Source of the DNA: Lactuca virosa
Lineage: Eukaryota; Streptophyta; Magnoliopsida; Asterales; Asteraceae
NCBI GenBank assembly: GCA_928212115.1
Contig: CAKMRJ010002223.1
Span: 304,287,282-304,351,281, forward strand
Length of the DNA: 64,000 nucleotides
Direction: 5' to 3'
Shown here: positions 11,869 through 23,884 of the stretch, in pieces
Numbering within the stretch: the stretch's first letter is position 1
Layout: each line of letters starts with the position of its first letter
Program-made: the position numbers and the translations under genes
Notes under the pieces: generated by a model
Database searches by the model: none
Seen by the model: only the letters and a program-made list of their open reading frames with translations
Told to the model about the DNA's origin: nothing

Positions 11869-12381
11869 TCAGACTTCGCCCTCGAAGTCATGCTCCAGAA
11901 ACAACTCTGGGTACTGCTCGCGCATCTCAGACTCCGGCTCCCAAGTCCACTCGGATACCCTGCGGTGCTCCCACTGCACCTTAACCAGTCGCACCTCCTT
12001 GTTCCTCAGGGTCTTAACTTTTCTATCCATAATTGCTATCGGTCTCTCAATGTAATTCAGGCTAGCATCCACCTGGATGTCCTCTAAGGGTACCACTGCC
12101 GTCTCATCGGCTACACACTTCCTCAACTAGGACACGTGGTAGGTGTTATGAATATGGCTCAACTCTGCAGGTAGCTCTAACCGATAAGCTACCTTCCCTA
12201 CTCTGGCAGTCACTATGAAAGGAGTGATATATCTGGGACCCAACTTTCCCCGCTTCCTGAATCAGATCACCCCTTTCCACGAGGATACCTTCTGGAGGAC
12301 AAAATATCCAACCTGGAACTCTAGCTCGGATCGTCGCCGGTCTGCGTAGCTCTTCTGACGACTCTGGGCCGTCAGTAACCT
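11869..12381 (-). pseudogene. gypsy B integrase C-terminus with chromodomain
   Basis: The frame 11869-12126 gives a chromodomain: SLNYIERPIAIMDRKVKTLR, VKVQWEHRRVSEWTWEPESE and QYPELFLEHD. A stop at 12127-12129 (CCTAGTTGAGGAAGTG side) separates it from the upstream linker at 12130-12380, where GPF-type and FHVS-type blocks can be followed only in pieces. In chromoviruses this domain steers integration to marked chromatin. Being at the extreme 3' end of pol, it is followed directly by the polypurine tract. Confidence 0.9.
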
Positions 12382-13476
12382 CTATCTGACCTGCTGAATC
12401 TGATCGGTCGTCTTGATCACTATCTCGGTGCTACCCATCACTCTCTGACCTACCTCTCCCCAACAGATGGGAGTCCGAAACCTCCTCCGATATAAGAGCT
12501 CAAAGGGAGGCATGCAAATACTGGAATGATGGCTGTTGTTGTAAGAAAACTCAGCCAAGGGAAAATAAGTATCCCAACTTCCTCCGAAGTCCATAACACA
12601 TGCACGCAACATGTCCTCCAGCGTCTGAATCGTCCACTCGCTCTGCCTGTCTGTCTGTGGGTGGTATGCGGTACTAAAGTGTAATCGGGTACCCAACTCC
12701 TCATGAAACTTCTTATAGAACCTGGAAGTAAAACGTACATCCTGATCTGACACTATCGATGTCGGCACTCCATGCCGAGCAACCACCTCTCTCACATAAA
12801 TCTCAGCCAACTTATCTACGGAAGAGCTCTCATTGATTGCAAGGAAATGAGCACTCTTCGTCAACCGATCCACAATCACCCATATCGCGTCGACACCTTG
12901 CGTGATTCTCGGTAATTTGGTGATAAAATATATGGAAATCTATTCCCACTTCCATTGGGGAACCTCTAGAGGCTGCAACAAGCCATGCGGTCGCTGGTGC
13001 TCTGCCTTGACCTGACGACATGTCAAGCATCTCTCGACTACCCATGCCACATCTCTCTTCATATAGGGCCACCAATAATCCCTCTTCAAGTCAAAATACA
13101 TCTTGGTGGCTCCCGGATGGATCGAGAATCTCGATCTATGTGCCTCCTCCATCAGTATGCGCCGAGCTCCACTGGTAGAGGGCACCCAAATCCGCCCACG
13201 GAAAGTCATAAGCCCCCGACTATCCGTCTCAAACTCGGAAACCTGTCTGACCACTCGCTCCCTCTTGAGGTTCTCTGGCCTCACAGCCTCCACCTGAGCC
13301 TCTCGGATGGTATCTAGGACTGGAGTCATCACCGTCATCCTCATGCACACGTGTCGAATCGGAGCACTCTCTGCTCTACGACTCAAGGCATCGGCTACCA
13401 TATTAGCCATCCCTGGGTGATATAAGATCTCACAGTCGTAGTCTTTCACTACATCCAACCACCTCCTCTGTCTCAT
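12382..13476 (-). pseudogene. gypsy B integrase
   Basis: The N-terminal HHCC zinc-binding part is in frame 12940-13476 (HPGATKMYFDLKRDYWWPYM and CLTCRQVKAEHQRPHG). A stop after WKWE and a frame change lead into 12382-12879 with ARHGVPTSIVSDQDVRFTSR, then HPQTDRQSEWTIQTLEDM. The second Asp and the Glu of the DDE triad are present. The first is lost: where gypsy D reads TMDFITK, this copy reads SIYFITK, Asp to Tyr. The integrase is therefore inactive and interrupted. Confidence 0.92.
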
Positions 13477-13943
13477 ATTCAGGTTGGGCCCGATCCATGA
13501 GGTACTTCAGGCTCTTATGGTCAGTGTATATGGTGCACCGGACTCCATACAGATAGTGGCGCCAGATCTTGAGGGCGAACACCACCGTCCCCAACTCCAA
13601 ATCATGGGTGGGATACCTCATCTCATGAGGCTTCAACTGCCTCGATGCATATGCAATCACGTGTCCCCTTTGCATCAACACAACTCCCATCCCTGATATA
13701 GATGCATCACAGTAAACTACGAAGTCCTCCACTCCCTTGGGAAGGGCTAACACTGGAGCTTCGCACAACCTCTGGCGAAGAGTCTCGAATGAGGCCTGCT
13801 GCTCGGGCCCCCCTGGAAAAAGTAACACCCTTTCGGGTCAGTCTGGTAAGAGGAACAACAATCTTGGAGAAATCTCTGATAAATCTCCGATAGTAGCCGG
13901 CCAAACCCAGAAAAGTCCTGATCTCGGACGGGGATCTCGGCAC
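13430..13943 (-). pseudogene. gypsy B RT connection and RNase H
   Basis: The frame 13707-13943 has SPSEIRTFLGLAGYYRRFIR, the RT thumb/connection motif. After a one-base shift near 13820, the frame 13430-13828 holds RNase H: VVYCDASISGMGVVLMQ, ASRQLKPHEMRYPTHDLEL and IYTDHKSLKYLMD. These are the catalytic Asp/Glu/Asp positions of the gypsy RNase H, all kept. A further shift near 13470 joins it to the integrase tether (LYHPGMANMVADALSRRAES). Confidence 0.9.
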
Positions 13944-14680
13944 CTCTCATCTCATAACTGCCTCAATCTTTGCCGGGTCGACCAATATCCCATTCTGATT
14001 AATGAGATGTCCCAGGAACTGGACCTCTCGTAACCAGAAATCACACTTAGAGAATTTGGCATAAAGCCTCTCAGCCCTTAATACTCCAAGAATCTCTCGA
14101 AGATGCTCCTCGTGCTGCTCTCTGGACCTCGAGTACACCAGAATATCATCGATGAACACGATCACCGATCGATCCAACATGGGCCTGCACACCCGGTTCA
14201 TGAGATCCATGAACGCTGCTGGTGCGTTGGTGAGCGCGAAAGGCATCACCACAAACTCATAATGCCCATAGCGAGTTCTGAAAGCCGTCTTCTGGATATC
14301 CTCCTCGTAAACTCTCATCTGATGATATTCGGATCTCAAATCAATATTGGAAAACCAAGATGCTCCCTGCAACTGATCGAATAAACCGTCGATCCTTGGA
14401 AGTGGATAACGGTTCTTGACCGTCAGCTTTTTCTACTCCCAGTAGTCAATCCACATCCGATGTGAACCATCATTTTTCTTGACAAAAAGGATCGGTGCTC
14501 CCCAAGGTAAGCTACTCGGTCTGATAAATTCCTTCCCCAACAGCTCCTGAAGTTGTGAGGATAACTCCTGCATCTCCGGCGACGCAAGGCGATAAGGTGC
14601 CTTGGCAATAGGTGCCGCGCCCGGAACCAAATCAATCCGGAACTCTACTTGCCTCTCGGGAGGCACACCCGACAACTCCT
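13944..14680 (-). pseudogene. gypsy B reverse transcriptase
   Basis: RT starts near PYRLASPEMQELSSQLQELL (about 14600) and continues with FIRPSSLPWGAPILFVKKND. A stop follows DYWE at 14433, where a charged residue run (DYRELNK-type) would be expected. The frame 13947-14372 then carries QMRVYEEDIQKTAFRTRYGH, MPFALTNAPAAFMDLMNRV and the catalytic FIDDILVYS. The two catalytic Asp residues are intact. One stop and one frameshift at the end (near 13945) inactivate the gene. Confidence 0.92.
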
Positions 14681-15208
14681 CGGGGACAACATCTGGGAAC
14701 TCGCACACTATCGGAACCTTGGAGATAGAACTCGGCCTCTCTGTAGCAACCCGCATATCCATCATATACGCCAAAAAGCCCATACAACCCTGCTGTAGAC
14801 TCTGTCTCGCTCTGGCAGCAGAGCAGAAAGCTGATCCAGATCTGGTACCCTCTCCATACACTGTAAGCACTCCCCCACTAGGGTCTCGTATGGTCACCAT
14901 CTGACGCTCACAGTCGATCACAACTCCAAACCGACTCAACCAATCCATGCCCACTATGACACAGACATCACCCATGGATATCGGCACCAGATCTATCAGA
15001 AACTCAACACCAAAAATCTCTAGTACACATCCTCAGAATACATCAGTGGCAAAAACCGCATTTCTCATCGGCTATAGAAACCCTAAGAGGTCGACTCAAC
15101 ACCTCTCGCCCGACACTGATGTGACGACTAAAAGCTAACGACACGAAGGATCGACACACACCCAAATCAAAAAAACTAAAGCAGGTACATAACTCACAAG
15201 AAAAGTAC
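14681..15208 (-). pseudogene. gypsy B aspartic protease
   Basis: Protease residues around RSFVSLAFSRHISVGREVL (15043-15150) and the later CVIVGMDWLSRFGVVIDCER (14890-14960) bracket the enzyme. The active-site triplet, normally Asp-Ser-Gly in this group, reads Asp-Leu-Gly here, the kind of change a C to T transition would make. Stops separate 15043 from 14987. The segment lies between the gag knuckle and RT, as expected. Confidence 0.8.
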
Positions 15209-16080
15209 CTATATACATCGCAGCGTAAGCAAGACAAATATCAAAATAACAGGAATAAGGAAATACGTACCAACCACGACATCAGGTGCTGCACGGACCT
15301 CCTCCGCTGTCAGCTGAAAAGCTCTCTCGTGAGCCTTCCAGTAAAACGACCTTCGCCGGTCGACTATCAGTAGCTCGTAAAGCAGAAGGAGCGGAAACCT
15401 GGGCTGATCCCTAAACAAGCTGAGGGCACTCGGCCTTCCGATGGCCGGTCTGGTTGCAGTGAAAGCAAACTGCAAACCCCTTGGGGAAATCCCTCGCCAG
15501 GTGCCCCTATTTGCCACATTTGTTGCAAATCCCTGCCCGACACGATTCCTCGTGACTCTTTCCACACTTGCCATAAGTGCGCCCCTTCTGGCCCCCCAAC
15601 TCTCGTATCAGCGAGCTTTGCCCGCTTCGTCGCCGGCTGCGACTGCACTGGTCTCCGGTCTCTCCCCTGAGACTCCCCCTCCTCCCTAGCATGTAACTCT
15701 AGTTCAATCTCCCTGCGCCTGCCATTGGTTTGAAGCTCAGCCAATGTCTGGTATGACGAGTTCGCTACGAACTCTCGTATATCCCTCCTCAGTATGCTCA
15801 GATATCGGCTCACACGTGCCTGCTCGGTAGACATGTGCTCAGGTCAAAACAACGCCCTCTCATGGAACGTCCTCGTGATCTCGGTCACAGTTTCTGTCTT
15901 CTGCTTGAGAGACAGAAACTCCTGGGCCAACTGTTCCCTCTCTATCTGGGGAACATACTCATCTCGGAACAGCTGTGTAAACCTCTCCCATGTCACTGCC
16001 GCATGATCTGTAGGAGTAAAGTTGGCTGTGTAAATCGGTTTTCGCTCCCAAGCGAAGCTAGTTCAGTGCAAACCGAACTC
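15209..16080 (-). pseudogene. gypsy B gag, C-terminal part with zinc knuckle
   Basis: This part is spread over frames 15367-15834 and 15209-15574. The knuckle CFHCNQTGHRKAEC (C-X2-C-X4-H-X4-C) is at 15426-15467, and a partial second cysteine pair (CNKCGK) is upstream. The arm with SVEFFREQ-type sequence toward 16080 is degraded. The reading is cut at 16080 by copia B and resumes on the other side at 23885. Cutting out copia B and one copy of TCAGG restores the expected gag order, confirming the insertion point. Confidence 0.88.
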
Positions 16081-16085
16081 TCAGG

Positions 16086-16835
16086 TGTTGGATTAGTGTC
16101 TAAGTCCATAACTATAATTGGTATGTACTTGACCCGAGTTGGCATGGTCCATTTGGGTTGCATGGAATCAGAACAATTGGATAGACAAAATGAGAAAAAG
16201 GATACTTATGATTTATATTAATATGTTATAAGTTCTAATATATTAATATGGAATCATATTATTTAATTAGTATTGATCAAGAATTAATTTAGAATTAATT
16301 TAGTGATAAAAAAGGAACTACATAAAATATGGACTCTTATATATATAGGATGGGCCAAGTTCATTTAGGTTGGGCTAAGCTTTCATGGATAGTCCATGGA
16401 GTGTTTGACCTGTGGATCCTATGGAAATGAAAGGTCATGGGTATTAGGGTTTACATAAATGTAACCCTAATCCTCCACACTATATAAAGAGGTCTCTAGT
16501 TCATGAAATGGGCACTAGTGTGTGTACACAAGAGGGCAAAACCGATTTTGGTGCTAGTATCCTTATTCTCAAGTTATTCCAAGGGTTCTTGGTGTTGTGT
16601 GAACCATTTGAGGTGCAACACTTGGGGCACTAAGCTCTTAAAGGTTCAAGACTTCAAGTTTCATCAAAAGGTATGTCATTCTACTAGATTCTTGTATTGT
16701 ATATACTTCTTATTTAGCTAGTTAGGATGAAACCTTGGAATATTGAATATTTGCATGTATAATAGAGAAAACATAGATCCAAGGTTTATAGAGTTGCATG
16801 TACACCATAGGAGTGTTAGAATGCTCAAAACCCTT
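16086..16835 (+). repeat. copia B 5' LTR
   Basis: From TGTTGGATTAGTG to AAACCCTTCA. An inverted telobox pair (16444-16471), a TATA box CTATATAAAG (16480-16489), and a donor-like AAAAG/GTATGT at 16667-16676 are seen. By eye it differs from the 3' LTR at about 20 positions over 750 bp. Confidence 0.95.
16480..16489 (+). promoter_or_regulatory. TATA box of copia B 5' LTR
   Basis: CTATATAAAG is placed as in the sister LTRs. The transcription start would be expected about 30 bp downstream, near 16515-16520. Confidence 0.65.
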
Positions 16836-16836
16836 C

Positions 16837-16848
16837 AGTGGTATCAGA
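16837..16848 (+). other. copia B primer binding site
   Basis: TGGTATCAGAGC begins two bases after the 5' LTR and is complementary to the initiator-Met tRNA 3' end. Confidence 0.92.
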
Positions 16849-17652
16849 GCCTAGACTTGTTTTCAATTATACTTGATGCAATTTGTTGGAAAAAGCTGGA
16901 AAAATCGATTTTTTTTTGCTGTTTGGACAGGGGAATCGATGAGTCCATTGTGGGACTCGACGAGTCCATGTGCAAATTCATCCAACTCGTCGAGTTGGTT
17001 CATGCAATCGATGAATTGGACCCCCTGACAGCATATATTCGAGGTTTTTGGATGGAATTGGACTAGGAACATTACCCTAAGCTGTTTTTGAACTTGTAAA
17101 CCTGTTTGTGATGTGGTAATGTTCATGCTAATCCAATTTCAAAGATAATTGTCAATAGATTCATGTTTTGTATTAGTTTAATGGTTAGGCTAATTTCATG
17201 AAAATTGTTTGATTTGAATTATCTTGTTCTTATGAGTTAGTTTAGACTAATAGAAAATTATGTGATAATCTGTTTTCGATCCAAATTGATCTAAATGTTG
17301 TTCATAATATGTGTTTTTGTAACTTGTCCTCAAGTTATATGAAAAGTCACATTTATGATTTTTAAAAATCATAAGATTTCCATAAGTTATGAAAATGAAG
17401 AGTCTCATTTTTTTAATGCTTTAAAGTCTTCCATAACTTGTCCTCAAGTTATGGAACTTGAAGAGTTTTTCCATTAAAACTACTTTAAACTCATAAGTTA
17501 TGAAATTGAAAAGTTTTTTGAATTGTTCAAAACTTGACCTCAAGTTTTGGAATTTGTAAAGTTTCCCCTCATGAATACTTTAATTCCAAGTTAAACCCTT
17601 AGAATTTTAAAAGTTAAAATTCAACCCTTATACTATTATAATATTAATAGTT

Positions 17653-17707
<55 letters not shown>

Positions 17708-18514
17708 ATATATCTATATATATATGTATAAGAACAAAGTCAGTCTTACCATTAGTAGGCGTCATTCACGAAGCCGGTCTATAAGGGGGGTATAAGGTTA
17801 CTGCCTATAAAATGGAAGTTTAATGGGTGTCCACTCTCACCCACCGCTTCCTTGCCTGGTGGAGGGTCGTTATTCGAACGGGTAGGACAAGACTATAATT
17901 ATCCCTTCATTAAAAGTATAATGATAAATACTAAGTAACTAAACACTTGTAAACACCCAATCTTAGTTACTTAGGAAAATGTGAATTTGGTGCTAACCCA
18001 TGAAATTACACTTTGCACCTTGCTTAAGTCGTTAGTGGAGCGTGTGTGGTTAACCGACACACTAACTTGGATTTAACAAGGTTGGCAAAGGGTGGCTTAA
18101 GGTTTAGCATAAATCGGTGGAGCGCGTGTGGTTAACCGACACATCGATTAGGTGATAAAAATTAAGAGTACCAAGTATATTTGCATGGTTATTCACACCT
18201 TGTTTTGTGATCCTCGGTATCCCAGTCACAAAAACTTGAGAGGGAACAATCGAGATTGAAACATGCCATTGAAAAGTTCAGTGAATCTCAAAAGATCTAG
18301 GAGTTTCATACCAATTATAACCTAATTCCTATTTCGTTTTTCATGGTGGAAATTGGTGAATCGTCATTCGCCTACCTTCAAATATTTTGTAGCTTGGATT
18401 ACGACATCCCTCTTCCAAGTTATAAAATATTATGTTGGGTCCTAGCCTTAATATTTCATATTGGGTGTTATATTAAGGACTTAAATCAACTAACTTGAAT
18501 TTCTCCCATTGTAG
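16849..18514 (+). other. copia B long leader, probable intron
   Basis: 1.67 kb of untranslated leader, co-linear in parts with 62330-63788 of copia C. In order it has ACTCGnCGAGT words (16934-17016), AT-rich DNA, an (AT)n run (17659-17725), a conserved segment around 17740-17900, and two copies of GGAGCGnGTGTGGTTAACCG (18037 and 18118). It ends in a splice-acceptor-like CCCATTGTAG immediately before the gag ATG. Confidence 0.7.
17659..17725. repeat. (AT)n tract in copia B leader
   Basis: An AT dinucleotide run with a few interruptions. A run at the same place in the leader of copia C (62923-62992) shows that it travels with the element family. Confidence 0.9.
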
Positions 18515-19230
18515 ATGTTTGGTTCAGACAATTATGATCTTCCCAAATCTCTTGGAACAAGCTTTCCTAATGAAGATGATGTCCTGCGATTGGATCATGG
18601 AAATCATACTTCTCTTCCTCCACCTCCTCCAACTATTCTCCCTGACCCACAAGCTCAAAGACTTGAAAAGTTCAAGATCACTCAAGCCCTGCTTGCAATG
18701 AAACATGAAGATGGAAGGCCTGTGTGTTCTCATGTCTTAGAGATGAAGTCACATATCGACAGGCTGAGAGTGTTGGGTGTCGATGTCCCAAGGAAGTTGG
18801 CTATTGACTGGGTTCTTCAGTCACTTCCTGAGTCATATAGTGAGTTCATTAAAGACTACTATGTGACAGATTACGACATGACCCTAATAGACCTTTCTTA
18901 TTTGCTTGTTGCTGCTGAATCAACAATGATTTGGCGCAATGGTCAAGCAAATTTGATTGGAAGGTCTGCCTCTCAAGGTAACATTGGAAGTCCGCAAAGG
19001 TTTTCTCTTCCCAATGGAAAAAGGGATTGGCCATGGTCAACCCGGTTGACCAAAAGGTAAAGAGAAAGACTAAGTCTGTGACAGTCCCATGTACCATTCC
19101 CAAAGAGTCTGTATGTCTTTACTGTCAAGAGAAGGGACATTGGAAGCGAAGCTGCCCTAACTACCTGAAGGATTTGAGAGAAGGAAGAATAAAAAAGTTT
19201 TACTCTGCTTCAGGTAAGTCCACTATCTAA
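18515..19230 (+). pseudogene. copia B gag, frameshifted
   Basis: ATG 18515 opens a frame to 19060 with a short, proline-rich N-terminal part (SLPPPPPTILPDPQ), then the gag helical core RPVCSHVLEMKSHIDRLRVL and LAIDWVLQSLPESYSEFIKD. A shift near 19030-19060 passes to the frame 19027-19230, which has the nucleocapsid knuckle CLYCQEKGHWKRSC at 19114-19155. The N-terminal DWIRNI-type block seen in copias A and C is missing, so gag is shortened as well as shifted. It is more recognisable than the pol remnant that follows. Confidence 0.85.
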
Positions 19231-22200
19231 CTCTGTTAAGTTTTATAATTGTTGATTCTTAATATATGATGTGACTAGATTACATTTTGATGTATGGTAG
19301 GATTAAGCAAAGGGAAGGAAACTTAAAGGAAGAGTATGCTGAATCTAATCGCGAAGATGGATTTCAATCGCATGATTTGAAGATCGGATTTTTGAGCTGC
19401 TGCTTAGGAGTTATGATAGGTTGCTAGGAAATATGTAATAGCATAGTTTTCATTTAAAGTTGCATTGTAAGGAAAAAGTTTTTTTTCCGCATTTTGATAA
19501 ATAAATAAAATTTTGTTTTGTTTTATTTTGTATCTCCTTGCAATGGAATTTATAGAAAATTGATGTTTGTATGTTTCTAGCAATATTGGAAATATGAATT
19601 TGATTCTTTCATTTGTGGTAGTGTCTAAATTTACCAAATAAGGAAAGATTGTCATCACCCAAGTTTCAATTGGACAGAAACTTGGAATCATGCAAGTTGT
19701 ATTGTATGATGAATGTGAATTTTCATCTTTGGAAAATTAAGACTAATTCCTTGTTCATATGTATATGTGAGTCAAGTGAAGGACAAAGGGATCAGGTACA
19801 CTTGGTTGTGCGCTGGTCAGGTCCACCACAAAGATCGATAAGGCTATTCGTCATGATTCACTAAAAGTTAGTAAAAATGGTTACACTTACAAGTTTAAGT
19901 GTAATTCTGAAACATTGGAAAAGTTTCAATGTATAGCAGAACAAATAAGAAGAATCAAATTAGGCAGAAAGATAAAAGTTTCTCCAATCTGAAAAGATGG
20001 GAGAGTACTTGAGTATCTTGTTTTATGATTATCTTAGTGATTGTGAAACCATATCACAGTTGATTCTCTAAGGACATCTTAGTGCAATCTTATGGCTAAG
20101 AAGAGGAGTCATGAATTATTGAAGTGGTTGAATCAAGAAGATGAGTCATACTTCGTTCCAAAACAATTCTTAGAGTCATACTGCAAGATTCTAACTTGAG
20201 TGACATATCTTAAAGAAGGTTTATAACACTTGTCAAATGTAAGAGTAAAATGTGTTCTACTCTTGTACATTTGAAATTGGTAAGTTGTGATGTTTTGGAT
20301 AAAACAAAGATCAACTAAGGCCAATTGTGTGAAGTGTTTGTCTTGATAAGAATCCGCACTATCTCTTGAATATTTGTTTTGTCAAGGAATGGTTCTTGGA
20401 AAGAGAGTCTTATATGTCAAGAGGATAGTGGGAGTCTAAAAGATCCTGAAAGAGTTTTCAAGAACTAATCAAGAATAAAAACCTGCAATTTATCGCTAGC
20501 ACACGACTCGAGGTTTGTAAACTATTGTGTTGACATATTCCTACTTCTGTGCCCATTTCAGTTAAAGTTGACTATGCATCTGAGTTCTATAAGTTCTTAG
20601 TTGTTTGCATAACTACTTGGAAGCAATGGCATGTCCTTGAGCTGTCAGGTGGCAAGAAGGTAAGATTGCACAAGTTTAGTCCATATGAGTTTGTATTTGT
20701 CACTAACCTTATCTTGTGATTATGGTTTTGACAAATTCACATGGATAGTTAACACACACACCATAGAAATCTAAGTGTCATAAGGTTTCTCTCCGATTCA
20801 TGAAAATGATGGTGAGGAAACGCTTTCACTAAGTAGATTTTAAGTAGATAGAAATTGTGATATTTGCATTCTCAAAGTCGTTTGTGGAGCGTGTGTGGGT
20901 AACCGACACACTAACTTGGACTTGTGAGAAATGGCAAAGGTCTAAACAATTGAGACTATGATTACGACATCCATTTTCATAGTTCTAAAATTGTTTAGGC
21001 ACACATGTGTGCTATCTAAGGAAAGGTGTATGATTTTGATACAGTTTTATCAAAGCATCTCGTATCAGAAATCTGAACTTTGGTAAGAAAGTCAATAAAG
21101 TATTGATTTCTAGAAGTCCAGCTGGTTTCTGAGTACATGTCAAAGCTAGTGGGAGCATAAGTGTTATGCTAATATACATCATGTTAGTGGGACCATGATA
21201 ATTATAATAAGTGTTGCAAGTTAGCAATGTTAATTATAGAAAACAAAAGTTTCAATTGGGAAAAGTTGTTTTGCTATAATTAAGGGAGAGGAAATTATAC
21301 TTCATTTCAATCTAAAAGCTTAGATCGTGAGATTTTAATCAAATTTAGTCAAGTATATATATGAATGTTATGTTGGAATGGTTCAACATAAGTAAACTCT
21401 ATATATGGGAACATTATTTGCGTTCTAAAATTCGATTATGATTACGACATCCCTTTTTATAATCTAAATTATGAGAACATGGCAAATAGAAATAGAAATA
21501 TTATAGCAAAAGGATGGTCTAGTATCATGTCTTTATGTGAGACATCATGAATCGTGTCCCATATGCTTCGGATATAGGATCGATTGCATGTGCTATAATA
21601 TTCATCCTTTCTAAATTTTCCAAATGCCCAGGGCATTAAGAGGGGAAAAGGTCTAGAATTGGATATGACTAAAATGATTAAGCAATTGTCGAAGACAATC
21701 TGAGGTTCACCAAAGATTGGTTGCTCATGGACAGTTGGAAGTATGGTGTAAATTTTTGGAAAGGACCATATTGACATATTCTGAAAGGAGGCAACTCTTG
21801 TTCAGAAGTGATAGTCAAAATGGGAATGTGGAAATGTTTCCATAGGTGGAAGTTATTCATTAAATCTATGTAAGATTAGAAAACTTAATGCAAGAAGGAT
21901 GTTCAAAGGAATGTACTTTGAATTTGAGACTTCATTTCCATGGAATTGCTCTCCATTGGAATACTTTGTAATGTCTGTTGCAAAGTCTTTGTGACTTTTG
22001 TGCATAGTCATTACAAAAGGATCAATGCATATAAGTTTAGAATCTAACATATTTCAGTAAATGGCAAAGAATCTTGTATTCTTACATTTGCGATAAGGAT
22101 TTGGGATTGTGAAATGAGAATCATTGAAATTATGTTCAATTGATCTATTCCACAAAGTAAGGATCATAGACAAACATAATGTGCATACTAGGTGTATGAC

Positions 22201-23114
22201 ATAACTATTGTTTGGACAAACATAGTGTGCATGCTTGGAGCATGGCATGACTATTGTTTTAATTCAAGTATTAAGTTGATTATTTGAAACATTATGCAAT
22301 GAATAATGTGTAATCAATATGGTGATAAATAAAAGGTGTTTTATTTATATTCATAAGTTCTGAGACCATATTCGATTTGATTATTCTTGTGTTTCACTTT
22401 GCATGTTTTGACTTCCCGAATAACTAGGTTATTCAAACTATCCACAGTCGATCATACTTTGGAAGTAGGTATTGAGGCAAGACTGTCATGAAGGGTCTGT
22501 AGTTTGTTCGGGACAAAGTGGCTGCAGTGTTCATGAGTGCTCCTGGAATGAGATTCGAGTATTGGATTCAACCCACGCTCATTTGAATCACTTCATGGAT
22601 TTTATCATGAGTGAATCATGAGACGATAATATCTTATATTCTTCAAACCTAGAGATATGAGTTGTTGACTATGAGTTGGTTATACATTGATTGTACGAAA
22701 ATGCATTGGTAACTTGATGTTATAAAACGTGCCTTTGTGTATGATTCAACAAGTAGTAGAACAAGCATATGAGTCGAAGTTTATCCATTCCTTTTACCCT
22801 TGAAGGGATAAAAGCGATATCTGTGGGCCCCTCGATGATTTAGTGATGACACCCCTAAGTGCTTGGCCAAGCCTGGACTGATTTGATTTGTTCAATTAGT
22901 CAGTCATCATAAATCGGAAATCGGGAAACAACAAATGGACAGAGAAAATGATTATAATCCATGTCTCAGTCCATATGATATCTAGAATGGAGGAATATAT
23001 GATCCCTTATCTAATGGACAAGTCATTGACTAGGTCAGAGTGCGACAACGGCTTTAAGAGCTAAGATTGCTAGTTGGGTTTTGGATGCATACGCAATAAT
23101 AGTTTTAGACTTAT
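19231..23114 (+). pseudogene. copia B decayed pol remnant and 3' region
   Basis: About 3.9 kb has no open frame above roughly 100 codons, though traces of pol remain. Sequence like the RT region before YVDDI of copia A occurs near 21136-21200 (AAAGCTAGTGGGAGCATA). A trace of MSRVPYASAVGSI reads MNRVPYASDIGSI at 21547-21585. Leader-type modules also recur here: GGAGCGTGTGTGGGTAACCG at 20886 and GATTACGACATCC at 20960 and 21440. The part after 22320 matches the copia A 3' untranslated region. Short frames on the - strand (19404-19691, 21012-22248) are chance. Confidence 0.7.
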
Positions 23115-23127
23115 CCAAGTGGGAGAC
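23115..23127 (+). other. copia B polypurine tract
   Basis: CCAAGTGGGAGAC abuts the 3' LTR and is identical in its purine core to the copia A tract at 4848-4859. Confidence 0.85.
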
Positions 23128-23879
23128 TGTTGGATTAGTGTCTAAGTCCATAACTATAATTGGTATGTACTTGACCCGATTTGGCATGGTCCATTTGGGT
23201 TGCATGGCATCGGAACAACTGGATAGACAAAATGAGAAAAAGGATACTTATGATTTATATTAATATGTTATAAGTTCTAATATATTAATATGGAATCATA
23301 TTATTTTAATTAGTATTGATCAAGAATTAATTTAGAATTAATTTAGTGATAAAAAAGGAACTAATTAAATATGGACTCTTATATATATAGGATGGGCCAA
23401 GTTCATTTAGGTTGGGCTAAGCTTTCATGGATAGTCCATGGAGTGTTTGACCCATGGATCCTATGGAAATGAAAGGTCATGAGTATTAGGGTTTACATGA
23501 ATGTAACCCTAATCCTCCACACTATATAAAGAGGTCTCTAGTTCATGAAATGGGCACTAGTGTGTGTACACAAGAGGGCAAAACCGATTTTTGTGCTAGA
23601 ATCCTTATTCTCAAGTTATTCCAAGGGTTATTGGTGTTGTGTGAACCATTTGAGGTGAAACACTTGGGGCACTAAGCTCTTAAAGGTTAAAGACTTCAAG
23701 TTTCATCAAAAGGTATGTCATTCTACTAGATTCTTGTATTGTATATACTTCTTATTATGCTAGTTAGGATGAAACCTTGGAATATTGAATATTTGCATGT
23801 ATAATAGAGAAAACATAGATCCAAGGTTTATAGGGTTGCATGTACACCATAGGAGTGTTAGAATGCTCAAAACCCTTCA
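23128..23879 (+). repeat. copia B 3' LTR
   Basis: From TGTTGGATTAGTG to AAACCCTTCA, followed by the TCAGG duplication. It has a TATA box at 23522-23531 and the inverted telobox pair at 23485-23512. The reading frame at 23081-23263 spans the LTR border and is not a gene. Confidence 0.95.
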
Positions 23880-23884
23880 TCAGG

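Larger units (their letters stand above)
16086..23879 (+). mobile_element. Non-autonomous Ty1/copia element (copia B), complete with target duplication
   Basis: LTRs at 16086-16835 and 23128-23879 are flanked by perfect TCAGG duplications (16081-16085 and 23880-23884). The primer site and polypurine tract are intact. The interior holds a short gag and a heavily decayed pol. It is inserted in gypsy B gag in the opposite orientation. Movement with proteins supplied in trans is an inference from similar LTRs around a decayed interior. Confidence 0.95.

Noticed and set aside
16837..16848. tRNA-like stretch at primer sites
   Set aside because: Only the 12-18 bases complementary to a tRNA 3' end; no tRNA gene structure.
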